Positions 8,915 to 16,288 of a DNA stretch of 64,000 nt are shown here, in pieces. The stretch covers positions 248,001 through 312,000 of the forward strand of contig CAXTIU010000001.1 in NCBI GenBank assembly GCA_964244495.1, read 5' to 3'. Both the position numbers and the translations under genes were made by a program. Position 1 is the stretch's first letter. Each line of letters begins with the position of its first letter. The notes below the pieces were generated by a model that made no database searches, was not told the DNA's origin, and saw only the letters and a list, made by a program, of their open reading frames with translations. Source of the stretch: RH-AL1 sp964244495. Lineage in GTDB: Bacteria > Pseudomonadota > Alphaproteobacteria > Rhizobiales > Beijerinckiaceae.

Positions 8915-9592
8915 TCACGCGTTCACTTGCGCTTCAAGCGTGTCCTGGCCGACGAGTTCGGCTGAGGTGGCGTCGCGCACGACGTAGCCCTCGCCCGCGA
9001 GGAGGTTCATCGTCTCGTAGAGCGGCAGGCCGACGATGCTCGAGTATGATCCGACGATCTTGATGGCGAAGGCGCCGGCGCGCCCCTGGATGGCGTAGCC
9101 GCCGGCCTTGCCCCGCCACTCTCCCGCCGCGACGTAGCCGTCCATCTCGGCACGGGTCAGCCGCTTGAAACGCACCCGCGTCTCGATGAGCTTGCGTCGC
9201 GTCGCGCCTTTCGGCGTCACCAGGCAGAGGCCGGTGTGGACCCTGTGCGCGCGCCCGGACAGCAAGCGGAGGCATTGCGCCGCTTCGTCGGCCTCCTCGC
9301 ATCTCGGCAGGATGCGGCGGCCGACGCTGACCACGGTGTCGGCGGCGATCAGGTAGGCACCCGCCAACTCCGCCCGCGTGCGCAGGATGCGGGCGGCGGC
9401 GGCCGCCTTCTCCCCGGCGAGGCGGACGGCGAGCGAGCGCGGCGATTCGCCCTTCTGCGGCGTCTCGTCGATGTCGGCGGGAAGCAAGGCGTCGGGCTGC
9501 ACGCCGATCTGCTGGAGCAGCTGCAGGCGGCGCGGCGAGGCCGAAGCCAGAACGAGCTTCTGATCGAGACGCCTGCCGCTACGGTCGGACAT
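8915..9592 (-). CDS. maf: Maf-like nucleoside triphosphate pyrophosphatase
   Basis: A 225-aa Maf/HAM1-fold house-cleaning pyrophosphatase that hydrolyses non-canonical or pyrimidine NTPs to NMP and PPi. Motifs: LASASPRRLQLL near the N-terminus, AADTVV for metal binding, and IQGRAGAF followed by GSYSSIVGLPLYE near the C-terminus. That last block is closer to the YhdE (dTTP/UTP) than the YceF type. The ATG at 9592 has GGAAGG upstream; an in-frame ATG 14 codons earlier gives a non-family N-terminus. It sits between infA and yacG. Confidence 0.92.
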   Translation of the reverse strand: MSDRSGRRLDQKLVLASASPRRLQLLQQIGVQPDALLPADIDETPQKGESPRSLAVRLAGEKAAAAARILRTRAELAGAYLIAADTVVSVGRRILPRCEEADEAAQCLRLLSGRAHRVHTGLCLVTPKGATRRKLIETRVRFKRLTRAEMDGYVAAGEWRGKAGGYAIQGRAGAFAIKIVGSYSSIVGLPLYETMNLLAGEGYVVRDATSAELVGQDTLEAQVNA

Positions 9593-9655
9593 CTGCGCCT
9601 TCCCGACCCTCGCGCCGAATTCGTCCGATCCCATCCAAGCGAACGAGCGGCCGCG

Positions 9656-9874
9656 TCACTTGAAACGGTAGGTGATGCGACCTTTCGTGAGGTCGTAAGG
9701 GGTCATCTCGACGAGCACCTTGTCGCCGGTGAGCACGCGGATGCGGTTCTTGCGCATCTTGCCGGCGGTGTGGGCGATGATCTCGTGATCGTTCTCGAGC
9801 CTGACGCGGAAGGTGGCGTTCGGAAGGAGCTCGGCGACGGTGCCGGGGAATTCCAGGAGTTCTTCTTTCGACAT
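9656..9874 (-). CDS. infA: translation initiation factor IF-1
   Basis: A 72-aa OB-fold protein (SKEELLEFPGTVAELLPNA, HTAGKMRKNRIRVLTGDKV, GRITYRFK) that binds the 30S A site and assists IF-2 and IF-3 in initiation. Length and sequence are canonical. It is the first gene of the infA-maf-yacG group; the 63-bp space to maf shows no terminator. Confidence 0.97.
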   Translation of the reverse strand: MSKEELLEFPGTVAELLPNATFRVRLENDHEIIAHTAGKMRKNRIRVLTGDKVLVEMTPYDLTKGRITYRFK

Positions 9875-10105
9875 CTGTGTTCCTGCAGGGCCGGCCTTGG
9901 CCGGTACGGTCGCCTTCGCCGGTTCGATCCGCGTCCCACGGAGACCCGTGCTAGAGGCAAACTGCTCCCGTTGGCGTTTTCGCGCGGACCGTAGTGCTTA
10001 TGACGGCGCTTGTGAACCGGGCGTGTCGGCCAGTTCGTCTCCGGCGGACGTTTTTAGGCCGGCCTTCACGTGCGAGCCGTAGTCGCGGCGCGCGCGAAGG
10101 AGCGC

Positions 10106-10942
10106 CTAGCCGGCCCGTACCGCGTCGGCGCGCTCGTAGCGGCGGAAGCGGCGCACCGCGAAGGGGATCGTCGCCATGTAGGCCAGCGACAACACGATCA
10201 TCATCTCCATCGGAAACGTGGCGAGGAGCAGAAGCGTGACCGCGACCCCGAACAGCACGACGATGAAGTACTCGCGCGGGATGCGACCGATCCTCTTGCC
10301 GGAGAAATGCGGGATGCGGCTGGCCATGAGGAAGGCCACGCCGATCACGTAGGCGATCTCGACCGGCACCGGCAGGTGCCAGTCCGGCTCGGTCAGCGAC
10401 GACAAGTGGAAGTAAAGGGGGAGCAGCCCGACGATGGCGCCGGCCGGCGCCGGCAGTCCGGTGAAGAAGTTGCCATGCCAAGCCGGCTTGTCGGGGTCGT
10501 CGAGCATGACGTTGAAGCGGGCGAGCCGCAGCGCGGCGGCGATGCTGAAGACGAGCGCCGCGAACCAGCCGAAGCTCTTGATCTGCTGAAGGCTGGAGAA
10601 GTACAGGATCATCGCCGGTGCGACGCCGAAATCGACGAAGTCCGCCAAGGAGTCGAGTTCGGCCCCGAAGCGCGACGTGCCGCGTATGGCGCGCGCGATC
10701 CGCCCGTCCAGCCCGTCGAGGATCGCCGCCACGATCACGGCGACGACGGCGATCTCGAACTTGCCCTCGCTGGCGAAGCGGATCGATGTCAGGCCCATGG
10801 CGAGGGCGGCGAGCGTCACGAGATTGGGTATGACCACCCGGATCGGCACCGCGCGAAAGCGGTGCGGGCGCGGTTTGCCGTGAACGTCGCGACGCTGGAC
10901 GGCGTCGAGGTCGGGCGCCGTGTGGAGGCGGAATTTGGTCAT
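10106..10942 (-). CDS. pssA: CDP-diacylglycerol--serine O-phosphatidyltransferase
   Basis: A 278-aa integral membrane enzyme that makes phosphatidylserine from CDP-diacylglycerol and serine. The CDP-alcohol phosphotransferase motif DG-x2-AR-x8-G-x3-D-x3-D is complete: it begins DGLDGRIARA at residues 76-85 and ends at D101. Six to eight hydrophobic segments follow. Its product is the substrate of Psd, encoded 2 kb upstream on the same strand. In related genomes psd and pssA are usually adjacent, but here four genes lie between them. The 62-bp gap from the sensor gene upstream would allow readthrough. Confidence 0.93.
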   Translation of the reverse strand: MTKFRLHTAPDLDAVQRRDVHGKPRPHRFRAVPIRVVIPNLVTLAALAMGLTSIRFASEGKFEIAVVAVIVAAILDGLDGRIARAIRGTSRFGAELDSLADFVDFGVAPAMILYFSSLQQIKSFGWFAALVFSIAAALRLARFNVMLDDPDKPAWHGNFFTGLPAPAGAIVGLLPLYFHLSSLTEPDWHLPVPVEIAYVIGVAFLMASRIPHFSGKRIGRIPREYFIVVLFGVAVTLLLLATFPMEMMIVLSLAYMATIPFAVRRFRRYERADAVRAG

Positions 10943-11004
10943 ATGCGTGGACCATAGGGGCGCGTTCGCGGTGCGGCAAGCCGGCCACGACGCGGCGGCG
11001 TGGG

Positions 11005-11460
11005 CTATGGTCCCTTACGGCTGACGAGCGCGGCGCGCGAACTCGGGGAAAGGCTCTCCAGAGCCTCGACCAGTCCGTCGTTGACGGCCGCCTGGAGGGC
11101 GCCGTTGGCCTCGCGTAATGCCTTGAAATCGGCCCTCACCTTGTCGGCGTCCAGGGTGGGCGCGCCGATATCGGTTTCGGCGGCGAGCCGCGCGCGACGT
11201 TGCGCCAAGCGCGCCGCGTGGATCGTCTCACGATGGCCGGCCATCGCTGCCAGGAAACGGTGCCGCTCCTCCACCGGCAGCGCGCGGACATGCGCGCCCG
11301 GCACCAGCATGCCGAGTCGGGGATCGCGCCTCGAGGTGAAAAGATGACCGGCGATCACGCCGATCAGCAACACGTTGAGCAGCGCGGAAGCCACGATCCA
11401 AACGACGCGCCAGGGGATCGCGCTCGGGACCACCGCCCTTCGGAACCCGTCAATCGACAT
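11005..11460 (-). CDS. periplasmic heavy-metal sensor-like protein (CnrX/Spy-type, Metal_resist)
   Basis: A 151-aa protein with one N-terminal membrane anchor (VVWIVASALLNVLLIGVIAG, about residues 20-40) and a charged, mostly alpha-helical periplasmic part with Arg/Ala-rich helices and an LT/SP-like turn near the C-terminus (LESLSPSSR). This matches the periplasmic metal-sensor / CpxP-Spy superfamily that includes CnrX and NccX of Cupriavidus. Candidate ligands are H52, H61, H69 and H74. The first 11 bp overlap the end of the anti-sigma-like gene, which implies translational coupling. In the Cnr system the sensor holds the anti-sigma factor until metal binds. Metal specificity here is unknown. 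Confidence 0.7.
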   Translation of the reverse strand: MSIDGFRRAVVPSAIPWRVVWIVASALLNVLLIGVIAGHLFTSRRDPRLGMLVPGAHVRALPVEERHRFLAAMAGHRETIHAARLAQRRARLAAETDIGAPTLDADKVRADFKALREANGALQAAVNDGLVEALESLSPSSRAALVSRKGP

Positions 11461-11860
11461 CGGCCGCGCCGGCCGTGTCGAAGGCGATGGCGAGCACGCG
11501 ATCGGGACCGTCCTCCTGCCGACCCGGTCCCCGGCCCAGAACGAGCCCCAGGCAGAGGGTCACCACCGCCGCCGCGGCGAACACGGCGCGCTTCGCCGGC
11601 CTGTCCATCCGCGACGCGGCACGATCCTGCCGCTGGAGCGTCGCCGTCGCGGCGAGGCCGTCGACGCCAGGAGGCCGGGCGTCGCGGCGCGGGGACGTCG
11701 CGCGAAGCAGCCGCTCGACTTCGCTCATCGCGAGGAAGGCCGCCCGCGCCGGTGCCGAATGGGCCATGAGCGCTTCGGCCTGGCCACGCTCGTCGGGGGG
11801 CCAGGCGTCGAGATCGCCGCCGCACCTGTCGAGGCGGTCCAGGAAGGTGCGAAAGTCCAT
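11450..11860 (-). CDS. probable membrane-anchored anti-sigma factor
   Basis: A 136-aa protein with a cytoplasmic N-terminal ~90 residues (FRTFLDRLDRCGGDLDAWP, then helices around SEVERLLRAT), one transmembrane segment (AVFAAAAVVTLCLGLVLG, about residues 90-110) and a short periplasmic tail. I recognise no catalytic motif. The function is inferred from context: it lies 4 bp after the ECF sigma gene and overlaps the periplasmic sensor gene, the usual place for a CnrY-like anti-sigma factor. It lacks the zinc-binding HxxxCxxC motif of the ZAS anti-sigma group. Confidence 0.6.
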   Translation of the reverse strand: MDFRTFLDRLDRCGGDLDAWPPDERGQAEALMAHSAPARAAFLAMSEVERLLRATSPRRDARPPGVDGLAATATLQRQDRAASRMDRPAKRAVFAAAAVVTLCLGLVLGRGPGRQEDGPDRVLAIAFDTAGAADVD

Positions 11861-11864
11861 TCGC

Positions 11865-12416
11865 TCACGCCTCCGTCATGGCGAGGCGCAAAGCCTTGCG
11901 CGCACGCACCAAGAGCAACTCGAACGCGCCCACGCTCACCCTCATCGCGGCGGCGCCATCGGCGTTCGAAAGCTCCGCGTCATAGGTCAAACTCAGCGCG
12001 AGGCGCTGGCGCTCGGGCAACTCGGCCACCGCCGCCCTCAGCCGCGCGAACCTTTCCGCCGCGACCATCGCGACGTCGGGGGGCAAGCTTCCATCGGTCG
12101 GCTCGTCGATGTCGCCGAGAGGGACCGGACGCGCCTTCCGCGTCTGGTCGATGGCCAGGTTGACCGCCACGCGCGATAGCCAAGCCGCGTAGCTCGCGCG
12201 GCTTGCATCCCTCGCGTGCCAGCCCGGCGCGTTGATCCACGCGCGTGTCACAACCTCCTGCACGACATCCTCCGCCGCTGCGCGACTCCCCAAGATGCGG
12301 GTGGTCAATGCCAGCAATCTGCCCCTATGGCGCGCCACCAGCCGCACGAAGGCGCGCTTATCCCCACCGGCCGTGAGCTTGACCAGATCGTCGTCCGACT
12401 CCTCCGGAGCGGTCAT
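11865..12416 (-). CDS. ECF-type RNA polymerase sigma factor
   Basis: A 183-aa sigma70-family factor of the extracytoplasmic-function type. Region 2 shows GDKRAFVRLVARHRGRL and AAEDVVQEVVTRAW for core binding and -10 recognition; region 4 shows LPERQRLALSLTYDAELS with a helix-turn-helix (VSVGAFELLLVRARKALR). The start at 12416 (MTAPEESDDD) gives the standard ECF length; 23 upstream in-frame codons are not family-like. It is the first gene of a three-gene unit with an anti-sigma-like and a periplasmic sensor-like gene, a CnrH/Y/X arrangement. It diverges from a small secreted protein gene, which may be a target. Confidence 0.88.
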   Translation of the reverse strand: MTAPEESDDDLVKLTAGGDKRAFVRLVARHRGRLLALTTRILGSRAAAEDVVQEVVTRAWINAPGWHARDASRASYAAWLSRVAVNLAIDQTRKARPVPLGDIDEPTDGSLPPDVAMVAAERFARLRAAVAELPERQRLALSLTYDAELSNADGAAAMRVSVGAFELLLVRARKALRLAMTEA

Positions 12417-12584
12417 TCCAATAAGGCCGTCCCATCCTGCAGCAGCAACGTGGCGCGCCGGTTCCATCCTACGTCGCGCGGGCACTTTATTCGTCGAAAC
12501 GGCGACGAATTCCTCGTCGGTCCCGCGTAGGGTCGCCCGCCCCTGCCGCGTTTAGCAGCCATCCAACAGGAGGATAGGCAACCC

Positions 12585-12866
12585 ATGCGTAATCTGGTTC
12601 TGACCACCCTGGTAGCCGGCGCACTCGGACTCGTCGCCCTGCCCGCGACCACCCTGACCGCTGACGCCCTGCCCGCCGACGGCATCGTCGCGTCGCCCCT
12701 CCCGCTCGCGTCAAGCCAGCCGGAGGCGACGCTCGTGTCGGGGGGCTGCGGACCTTTCCGGCATCGCGGCTTCAACGGCTTCTGCTATCCCAACGGGGGG
12801 TTCGTCGGTCGCCCCTACTTCCGCGGCTACGGCTATCGCCGGTACGGCTATCGCCGCTTCTACTGA
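12585..12866 (+). CDS. small secreted protein, GCGPxxHRG family
   Basis: A 93-aa protein with a clear signal peptide (RNLVLTTLVAGALGLVALPA). The mature part carries GCGPFRHRGFNGFCYPNGG, giving two cysteines, and a Gly/Tyr/Arg-rich tail (GYGYRRYGYRRFY). Short exported proteins with this GCGP..HRG pattern are common in Hyphomicrobiales; to my knowledge none has an assigned function. A strong AGGAGGA ribosome site precedes the ATG. It is divergent from the ECF sigma gene with 168 bp between, and a GC-rich hairpin follows it. Confidence 0.8.
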   Translation: MRNLVLTTLVAGALGLVALPATTLTADALPADGIVASPLPLASSQPEATLVSGGCGPFRHRGFNGFCYPNGGFVGRPYFRGYGYRRYGYRRFY

Positions 12867-12927
12867 CAGGACGTGTTGTGCTGACGAGAGGTGATGGCGC
12901 CGGTGCGACGCCAGCGCTCGACCCTGG

Positions 12928-12946
12928 GGGCCGGTGAACCCGGCCC
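12928..12946. terminator. hairpin between convergent genes
   Basis: A perfect 7-bp stem GGGCCGG/CCGGCCC with a 5-nt loop sits between the secreted-protein gene (plus) and psd (minus), immediately after the psd stop. It may end transcription from both sides, although neither side has a T tract, so Rho-independent activity is uncertain. Confidence 0.45.
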
Positions 12947-13645
12947 TTACGCGCCTTTGAAGATCCTGGCCTCTCCATTCGTCGAGAAGTCGGCGAGCAC
13001 CGTCTCGCCGGCGATCGCCTTGGTGCCGAGCGACACCAGCGGCCTGACGCCCTGGGGGAAGTAGACGTCGACCCTCGATCCGAAGCGGATCAGACCGAAC
13101 CGCTCGCCGGCCGCGAGTGTCGCACCCTGCTTGGTGAAGCAGACGATCCGGCGCGCCACCAAGCCGGCGATCTGCACCACGCCGAAGCGGCCGCGCTCGT
13201 TGTCGATGACGAGGGAGTTGCGCTCGTTGTCCTCGCTCGCCTTGTCGAGATCGGCGTTGACGAAGATGCCGGCCTTGTAGGCGATCTTGGCGACGCGGCC
13301 GGCCACGGGCATGCGGTTCACGTGGCAATCGAACACCGACATGAAGACGGAGATCCGCTGCATCGGCTCGGCGCCGAGTCCGAGTTCCGGCGGGGGCGGG
13401 AAGAAGCCGATCGACGAGACGATCCCGTCCGCCGGCGAGACCACGAGGTTGCGATCCACGGGCGTCTGACGTACGGGGTCGCGGAAGAAGTAGACGCACC
13501 AGAGCGTCAAGATCAGGCCGATCCAGCCGAGCGGCTGCCACAGCCAAGCCAGGACGAGGCTCGCCACGGCGAAACAGGCGATGAAAACGTAGCCCTGCGT
13601 GTGCACTGGCGTCATCTGCCGGCGGATGGAGTCGATCATGTGCAT
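12947..13645 (-). CDS. psd: phosphatidylserine decarboxylase, short form
   Basis: A 232-aa proenzyme that decarboxylates phosphatidylserine to phosphatidylethanolamine at the inner membrane. Two N-terminal hydrophobic segments (residues 18-55) precede FFRDPVR and SPADGIVSSIG, then FMSVFDCHVNR and LIRFGSRVDVY. Self-cleavage at G189-S190 would give the pyruvoyl group; the RFGSR context is typical of the short Psd type. ATG at 13645 is chosen because AAGAG lies 10 nt upstream; the ATG two codons later is possible. It works directly after PssA, encoded further downstream. Confidence 0.93.
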   Translation of the reverse strand: MHMIDSIRRQMTPVHTQGYVFIACFAVASLVLAWLWQPLGWIGLILTLWCVYFFRDPVRQTPVDRNLVVSPADGIVSSIGFFPPPPELGLGAEPMQRISVFMSVFDCHVNRMPVAGRVAKIAYKAGIFVNADLDKASEDNERNSLVIDNERGRFGVVQIAGLVARRIVCFTKQGATLAAGERFGLIRFGSRVDVYFPQGVRPLVSLGTKAIAGETVLADFSTNGEARIFKGA

Positions 13646-13703
13646 CGTTGGAACACTCTTGCTGGAGCATTTGGCCGTCGCGCGGCGACGGGCCGGCAGG
13701 GCG

Positions 13704-14201
13704 TCAGCTCGCGCGATACCGGTTCTCGACCGCCTTCGCAATTCGGCCGCCCTCGGCGAGGAAGCGCTCGATCACGGCGTGGGCATTCGGGGTGCAGATC
13801 CGGTAGGACAGGCTGTAGCCTTCGATGCCCCTGTTGTAGGCGCCGGCGAGGCGGTCCCTGCGCGAGGGCGGCGTTCCTTCGGCATCGAGCAGGGCTTGCA
13901 TGCGCGCGCGCCACTGGCTCGCATCGGCGTCGCCGCAGAGATCGCGGAGATAGGTCAGCGCGCCCAGGATCTCCGACAAGCGCATGATCTGCGGATCATA
14001 AGGCTTGGTCTCCGCCGGCGGCGCCCGGGCCGGCGTCGGGCCGGGTGGCGGAAGGATGGGCTTGTCCTGCGCCGGCCTGCCGGCGGCTTGCTTGCCGGGA
14101 CGGGCATGGCGGTCGACGCGCTGCGCCATCGAAGGCCCCGCGGCGGACAGCCCCGAGGCGAGCAACACCACCGCGACGACGGCACGCGCCCGCCTCAGCA
14201 C
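13704..14201 (-). CDS. TIGR02301 family protein, exported
   Basis: A 165-aa conserved alphaproteobacterial protein of unknown function. It has a signal peptide (RARAVVAVVLLASGLSAA), a proline-rich linker, and a conserved domain with LTYLRDLCGD, WRARMQALLDAE and YNRGIEGYSLSYRICTPNA. Two cysteines (in LRDLCGD and YRICTPN) could form a disulfide. The start is taken as the GTG at 14201 because it overlaps the NUDIX stop (GTGCTGA), indicating coupling. The open frame continues upstream inside the NUDIX gene with non-family sequence. Confidence 0.8.
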   Translation of the reverse strand: MLRRARAVVAVVLLASGLSAAGPSMAQRVDRHARPGKQAAGRPAQDKPILPPPGPTPARAPPAETKPYDPQIMRLSEILGALTYLRDLCGDADASQWRARMQALLDAEGTPPSRRDRLAGAYNRGIEGYSLSYRICTPNAHAVIERFLAEGGRIAKAVENRYRAS

Positions 14202-14671
14202 GGCCGCCCGCCCGCCTCGACCATGGTCCACGCGGCCTCGAGCAGCGGGATCAGGTGATCCGTGATCGCGAGACGGTCGAGGTCGGCGCGGGTCGCCCAC
14301 AGGACGGCGCCCGCCTCCGGTCCGATCGTGCCGTCGCCGGCGAGCCAGGTGCCGACGAAGGACGCGATGACGTAGTGGCGCGCCACCGCGCCGGCCTGAT
14401 CCCGCTCGATGACTTCGACGTGACGGTTGAACGCGATGATCCGCGCCTCGACCGCGACTTCCTCGCGCATCTCGCGCAACGCGGCGTCGGCAAGGGTCTC
14501 ACCCGCCTCGACGACACCGCCGGGCAACGTGAAGAGGCCGGCCGAAGGCGGCGCCGCGCGCTGGGCCAACAGGACGCGGCCCTCGCGAAAAACGGCGAGG
14601 CTGGCGGCGAGCACGGGCCGCGCGGGATAAAGACGTCCCCCGTCCCGCACGGTCGTCTGCGGCGCGGACAT
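14195..14671 (-). CDS. NUDIX hydrolase (ADP-ribose pyrophosphatase-like)
   Basis: A 158-aa NUDIX protein. The box GX5EX7REUXEEXGU is present as GGVVEAGETLADAALREMRE-EV at about residues 51-72, giving the catalytic metal-binding glutamates. Such enzymes cleave nucleoside diphosphates linked to another moiety; the substrate cannot be told from sequence. It lies between pdxH (20-bp gap) and the TIGR02301 gene (7-bp overlap). The frame stays open upstream antisense-like within pdxH, but the family start is the ATG at 14671. Confidence 0.88.
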   Translation of the reverse strand: MSAPQTTVRDGGRLYPARPVLAASLAVFREGRVLLAQRAAPPSAGLFTLPGGVVEAGETLADAALREMREEVAVEARIIAFNRHVEVIERDQAGAVARHYVIASFVGTWLAGDGTIGPEAGAVLWATRADLDRLAITDHLIPLLEAAWTMVEAGGRPC

Positions 14672-14691
14672 CGCAGCGGCGGGCGACGCCG

Positions 14692-15303
14692 TCACGGGTG
14701 CAGCCGCGCTTTCGACCAAGGCGAGTCGAGCGCGCCGCGCGAGAAGCGCACGCGATCGTGCAGGCGGAAGGCGCCGTCGGCCCAGAACTCGATCTGCAGC
14801 GGCATGATGCGGAACCCGCTCCAGTGCGACGGACGCGGGATGACGGCGGGAAAGCGAGCCTCGACCTCGGCGACGGCGCGCTCGAGGGCCGCGCGGCTCT
14901 CGAGCGGTCGCGACTGCTCGCTTGCCCATGCCCCGACTTGGCTGCCGCGCGGCCGGGAATGGAAGTAGGCGTCGGCCTCCGCATCGGAAACGACCTCGAC
15001 CAGACCACGAATGCGGATTTGCCGGCGCAGGCTCTTCCAATGGAACAGCGCGGCGGCCTTGCGGCTCGCCAGCACCGCCCGGCCCTTGGCGCTCTCGAAG
15101 TTGGTGTAGAAGACGAAACCGCGTTCGTCCCAGGTCTTCATCAGCACCATGCGGACATCGGGGAGGCCGTCGGCATCGGCGGTGCAAAGCGCCATGGCGA
15201 CCGGATCGTTGACCTCCGTGCGCGACGCCGCCTCCTGCCATTCTCCGAACAGCACGAAAGGATCGTCCACGAGGGTAAAGTCACGTGATTTTAACGCGTC
15301 CAA
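14692..15303 (-). CDS. pdxH: pyridoxamine 5'-phosphate oxidase
   Basis: An FMN-dependent oxidase that converts pyridoxamine or pyridoxine 5'-phosphate to pyridoxal 5'-phosphate. Signatures: PDVRMVLMKTWDERGFVFYTN, SAKGRAVL, LFHWKSLRRQIRIRG, FHSRPRGSQVGAWAS and the C-terminal FRLHDRVRFSR. The start is uncertain. I use TTG at 15303 (203 aa), which has GGGGA 8 nt upstream and matches the N-terminal length of rhizobial PdxH. A TTG at 15354 would overlap the divergent neighbour's start and lacks a spaced ribosome site; a GTG at 15270 would cut into the conserved N-terminus. Confidence 0.93.
   Translation of the reverse strand: MDALKSRDFTLVDDPFVLFGEWQEAASRTEVNDPVAMALCTADADGLPDVRMVLMKTWDERGFVFYTNFESAKGRAVLASRKAAALFHWKSLRRQIRIRGLVEVVSDAEADAYFHSRPRGSQVGAWASEQSRPLESRAALERAVAEVEARFPAVIPRPSHWSGFRIMPLQIEFWADGAFRLHDRVRFSRGALDSPWSKARLHP
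15279..15294. promoter_or_regulatory. palindrome TCACGTGA at the pdxH 5' end
   Basis: AAGTCACGTGATTTTA contains a perfect 8-bp palindrome TCACGTGA with partial A/T symmetry on both sides, between the start regions of two divergent genes. It could be a dimeric regulator site, or simply coding sequence of pdxH. No further evidence. Confidence 0.25.
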
Positions 15304-15343
15304 CGGTAACGTCCCCGTGAAGTTGAGTGCGTGAGCATCGTGC

Positions 15344-15841
15344 GTGACCAGCAAGCCCCAACATAGTCCAGTCGCGCGGCGGCCGGTACCCGTTCGGCAG
15401 TTTTGCCGCGCGATTTACGGGCTGGGTTCGATCCTCGCGACGCCTTTCCTGGGTGGATGCCTGCTGGCCGGGTGCTCGATGTCGTTCCCGATCACCTCGC
15501 TGGTCCCCGCCAGCGACGATGTCACAGGCTCGAACTCCAAGGTGCCGTTCGGGCGCCTGCTGGACGAAGAGGACCGTCGCCGTCAGAAGGCGGCGCTCGC
15601 CACCGCTTTGGACCCGCAAGGCGACGGCAGTGCCATCCGCTGGGAGAACCCGAAGACCGGAAACAAAGGCATGTTCACGCCGCAGGGCCATGCCTTCACG
15701 ATGGATGGCAAGGTTTGCCGCTCCTTCGTCGGCGAATTGAGGCAGGACAGCAATCAGAAGGCGATCCTCGGAACGGCATGCGCGGTCGCGGCCGGTGACT
15801 GGGACGTGCGAACGATGAAGGCGCTGACGCCCGAGGGCTGA
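15344..15841 (+). CDS. RT0821/Lpp0805-type surface lipoprotein
   Basis: A 165-aa exported protein. A hydrophobic segment (GLGSILATPFLGGCLLAGC) ends in the lipobox LLAGC, so the mature protein is probably a lipoprotein. The C-terminal half (RWENPKTGNKGMFTP, RSFVGELRQ, GTACAVAAGDWDVRT) matches the RT0821/Lpp0805 surface-protein family, related to bacterial 17-kDa surface antigens. Start GTG at 15344; no better start precedes the lipobox. It is divergent from pdxH, an arrangement I recall from other Hyphomicrobiales. A hairpin follows the stop. Confidence 0.8.
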   Translation: MTSKPQHSPVARRPVPVRQFCRAIYGLGSILATPFLGGCLLAGCSMSFPITSLVPASDDVTGSNSKVPFGRLLDEEDRRRQKAALATALDPQGDGSAIRWENPKTGNKGMFTPQGHAFTMDGKVCRSFVGELRQDSNQKAILGTACAVAAGDWDVRTMKALTPEG

Positions 15842-16288
15842 GCCCCGGCGATCAACCGGATCGCCGCCGAGGCCGAACCATCGACGGAACGCCGGCCCGG
15901 CGGGGTCCGTGTCGCGCACGTCGCTCGGATGAGGTCCACGGAGTTCGGCGAAGTCCACGGGGCAGGACGGTCCGGATGTCCGAGCGAAGTGGCCGGCGGC
16001 GGATGGTGCGAAGAGGCCACTCCCCCACCACCCGCCGACCGGCCGACCCCATGGACCCAGGAATGCGGCGGACCTGAGCACCCCACGGGGCGTTCGACGC
16101 CGACACCGCATCGATACCCTTGCGGATCGGGCCGTGACCTCGCGGCCCCGGCCTCGCCGCCAGATGCGCGACTCGTTCGGCACGCAAAGAGTATCGTCGC
16201 GATCGCGGAAAGCGAGTCGGGAATCGACATCGCGACCCGTCATCCACTGATTCGGTTTACGTCGCCGGACGACGGGCGACGCGCCCCG
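15842..16288. other. 447-bp intergenic region with one hairpin
   Basis: This gap separates the surface-lipoprotein gene from the 3' end of pleD (convergent). It begins with a perfect hairpin, CGGCGATC-AACCG-GATCGCCG at 15846-15866, directly after the lipoprotein stop, a likely transcription end without a T tract. The rest is GC-rich with short minus-strand open frames of arginine-rich, low-complexity translation. I see no credible gene, tRNA or repeat in it. Confidence 0.6.

Noticed and set aside
9875..10105. GGTTCGATCC resembling a tRNA T-loop near 9920
   Set aside because: Flanking bases cannot form the T-stem, anticodon arm or acceptor stem; no tRNA fold is possible.
12417..12584. GGAACC near 12465-12470 (minus strand) as an ECF -35 element
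   Set aside because: The nearest CGTT follows after only 9 bp rather than 16-17, so it does not make a plausible ECF promoter.
15852..16247. Minus-strand open frames in the 447-bp gap after pleD
   Set aside because: Arg/Pro-rich translation, no ribosome site, and overlapping alternatives in several frames; no support as a gene.
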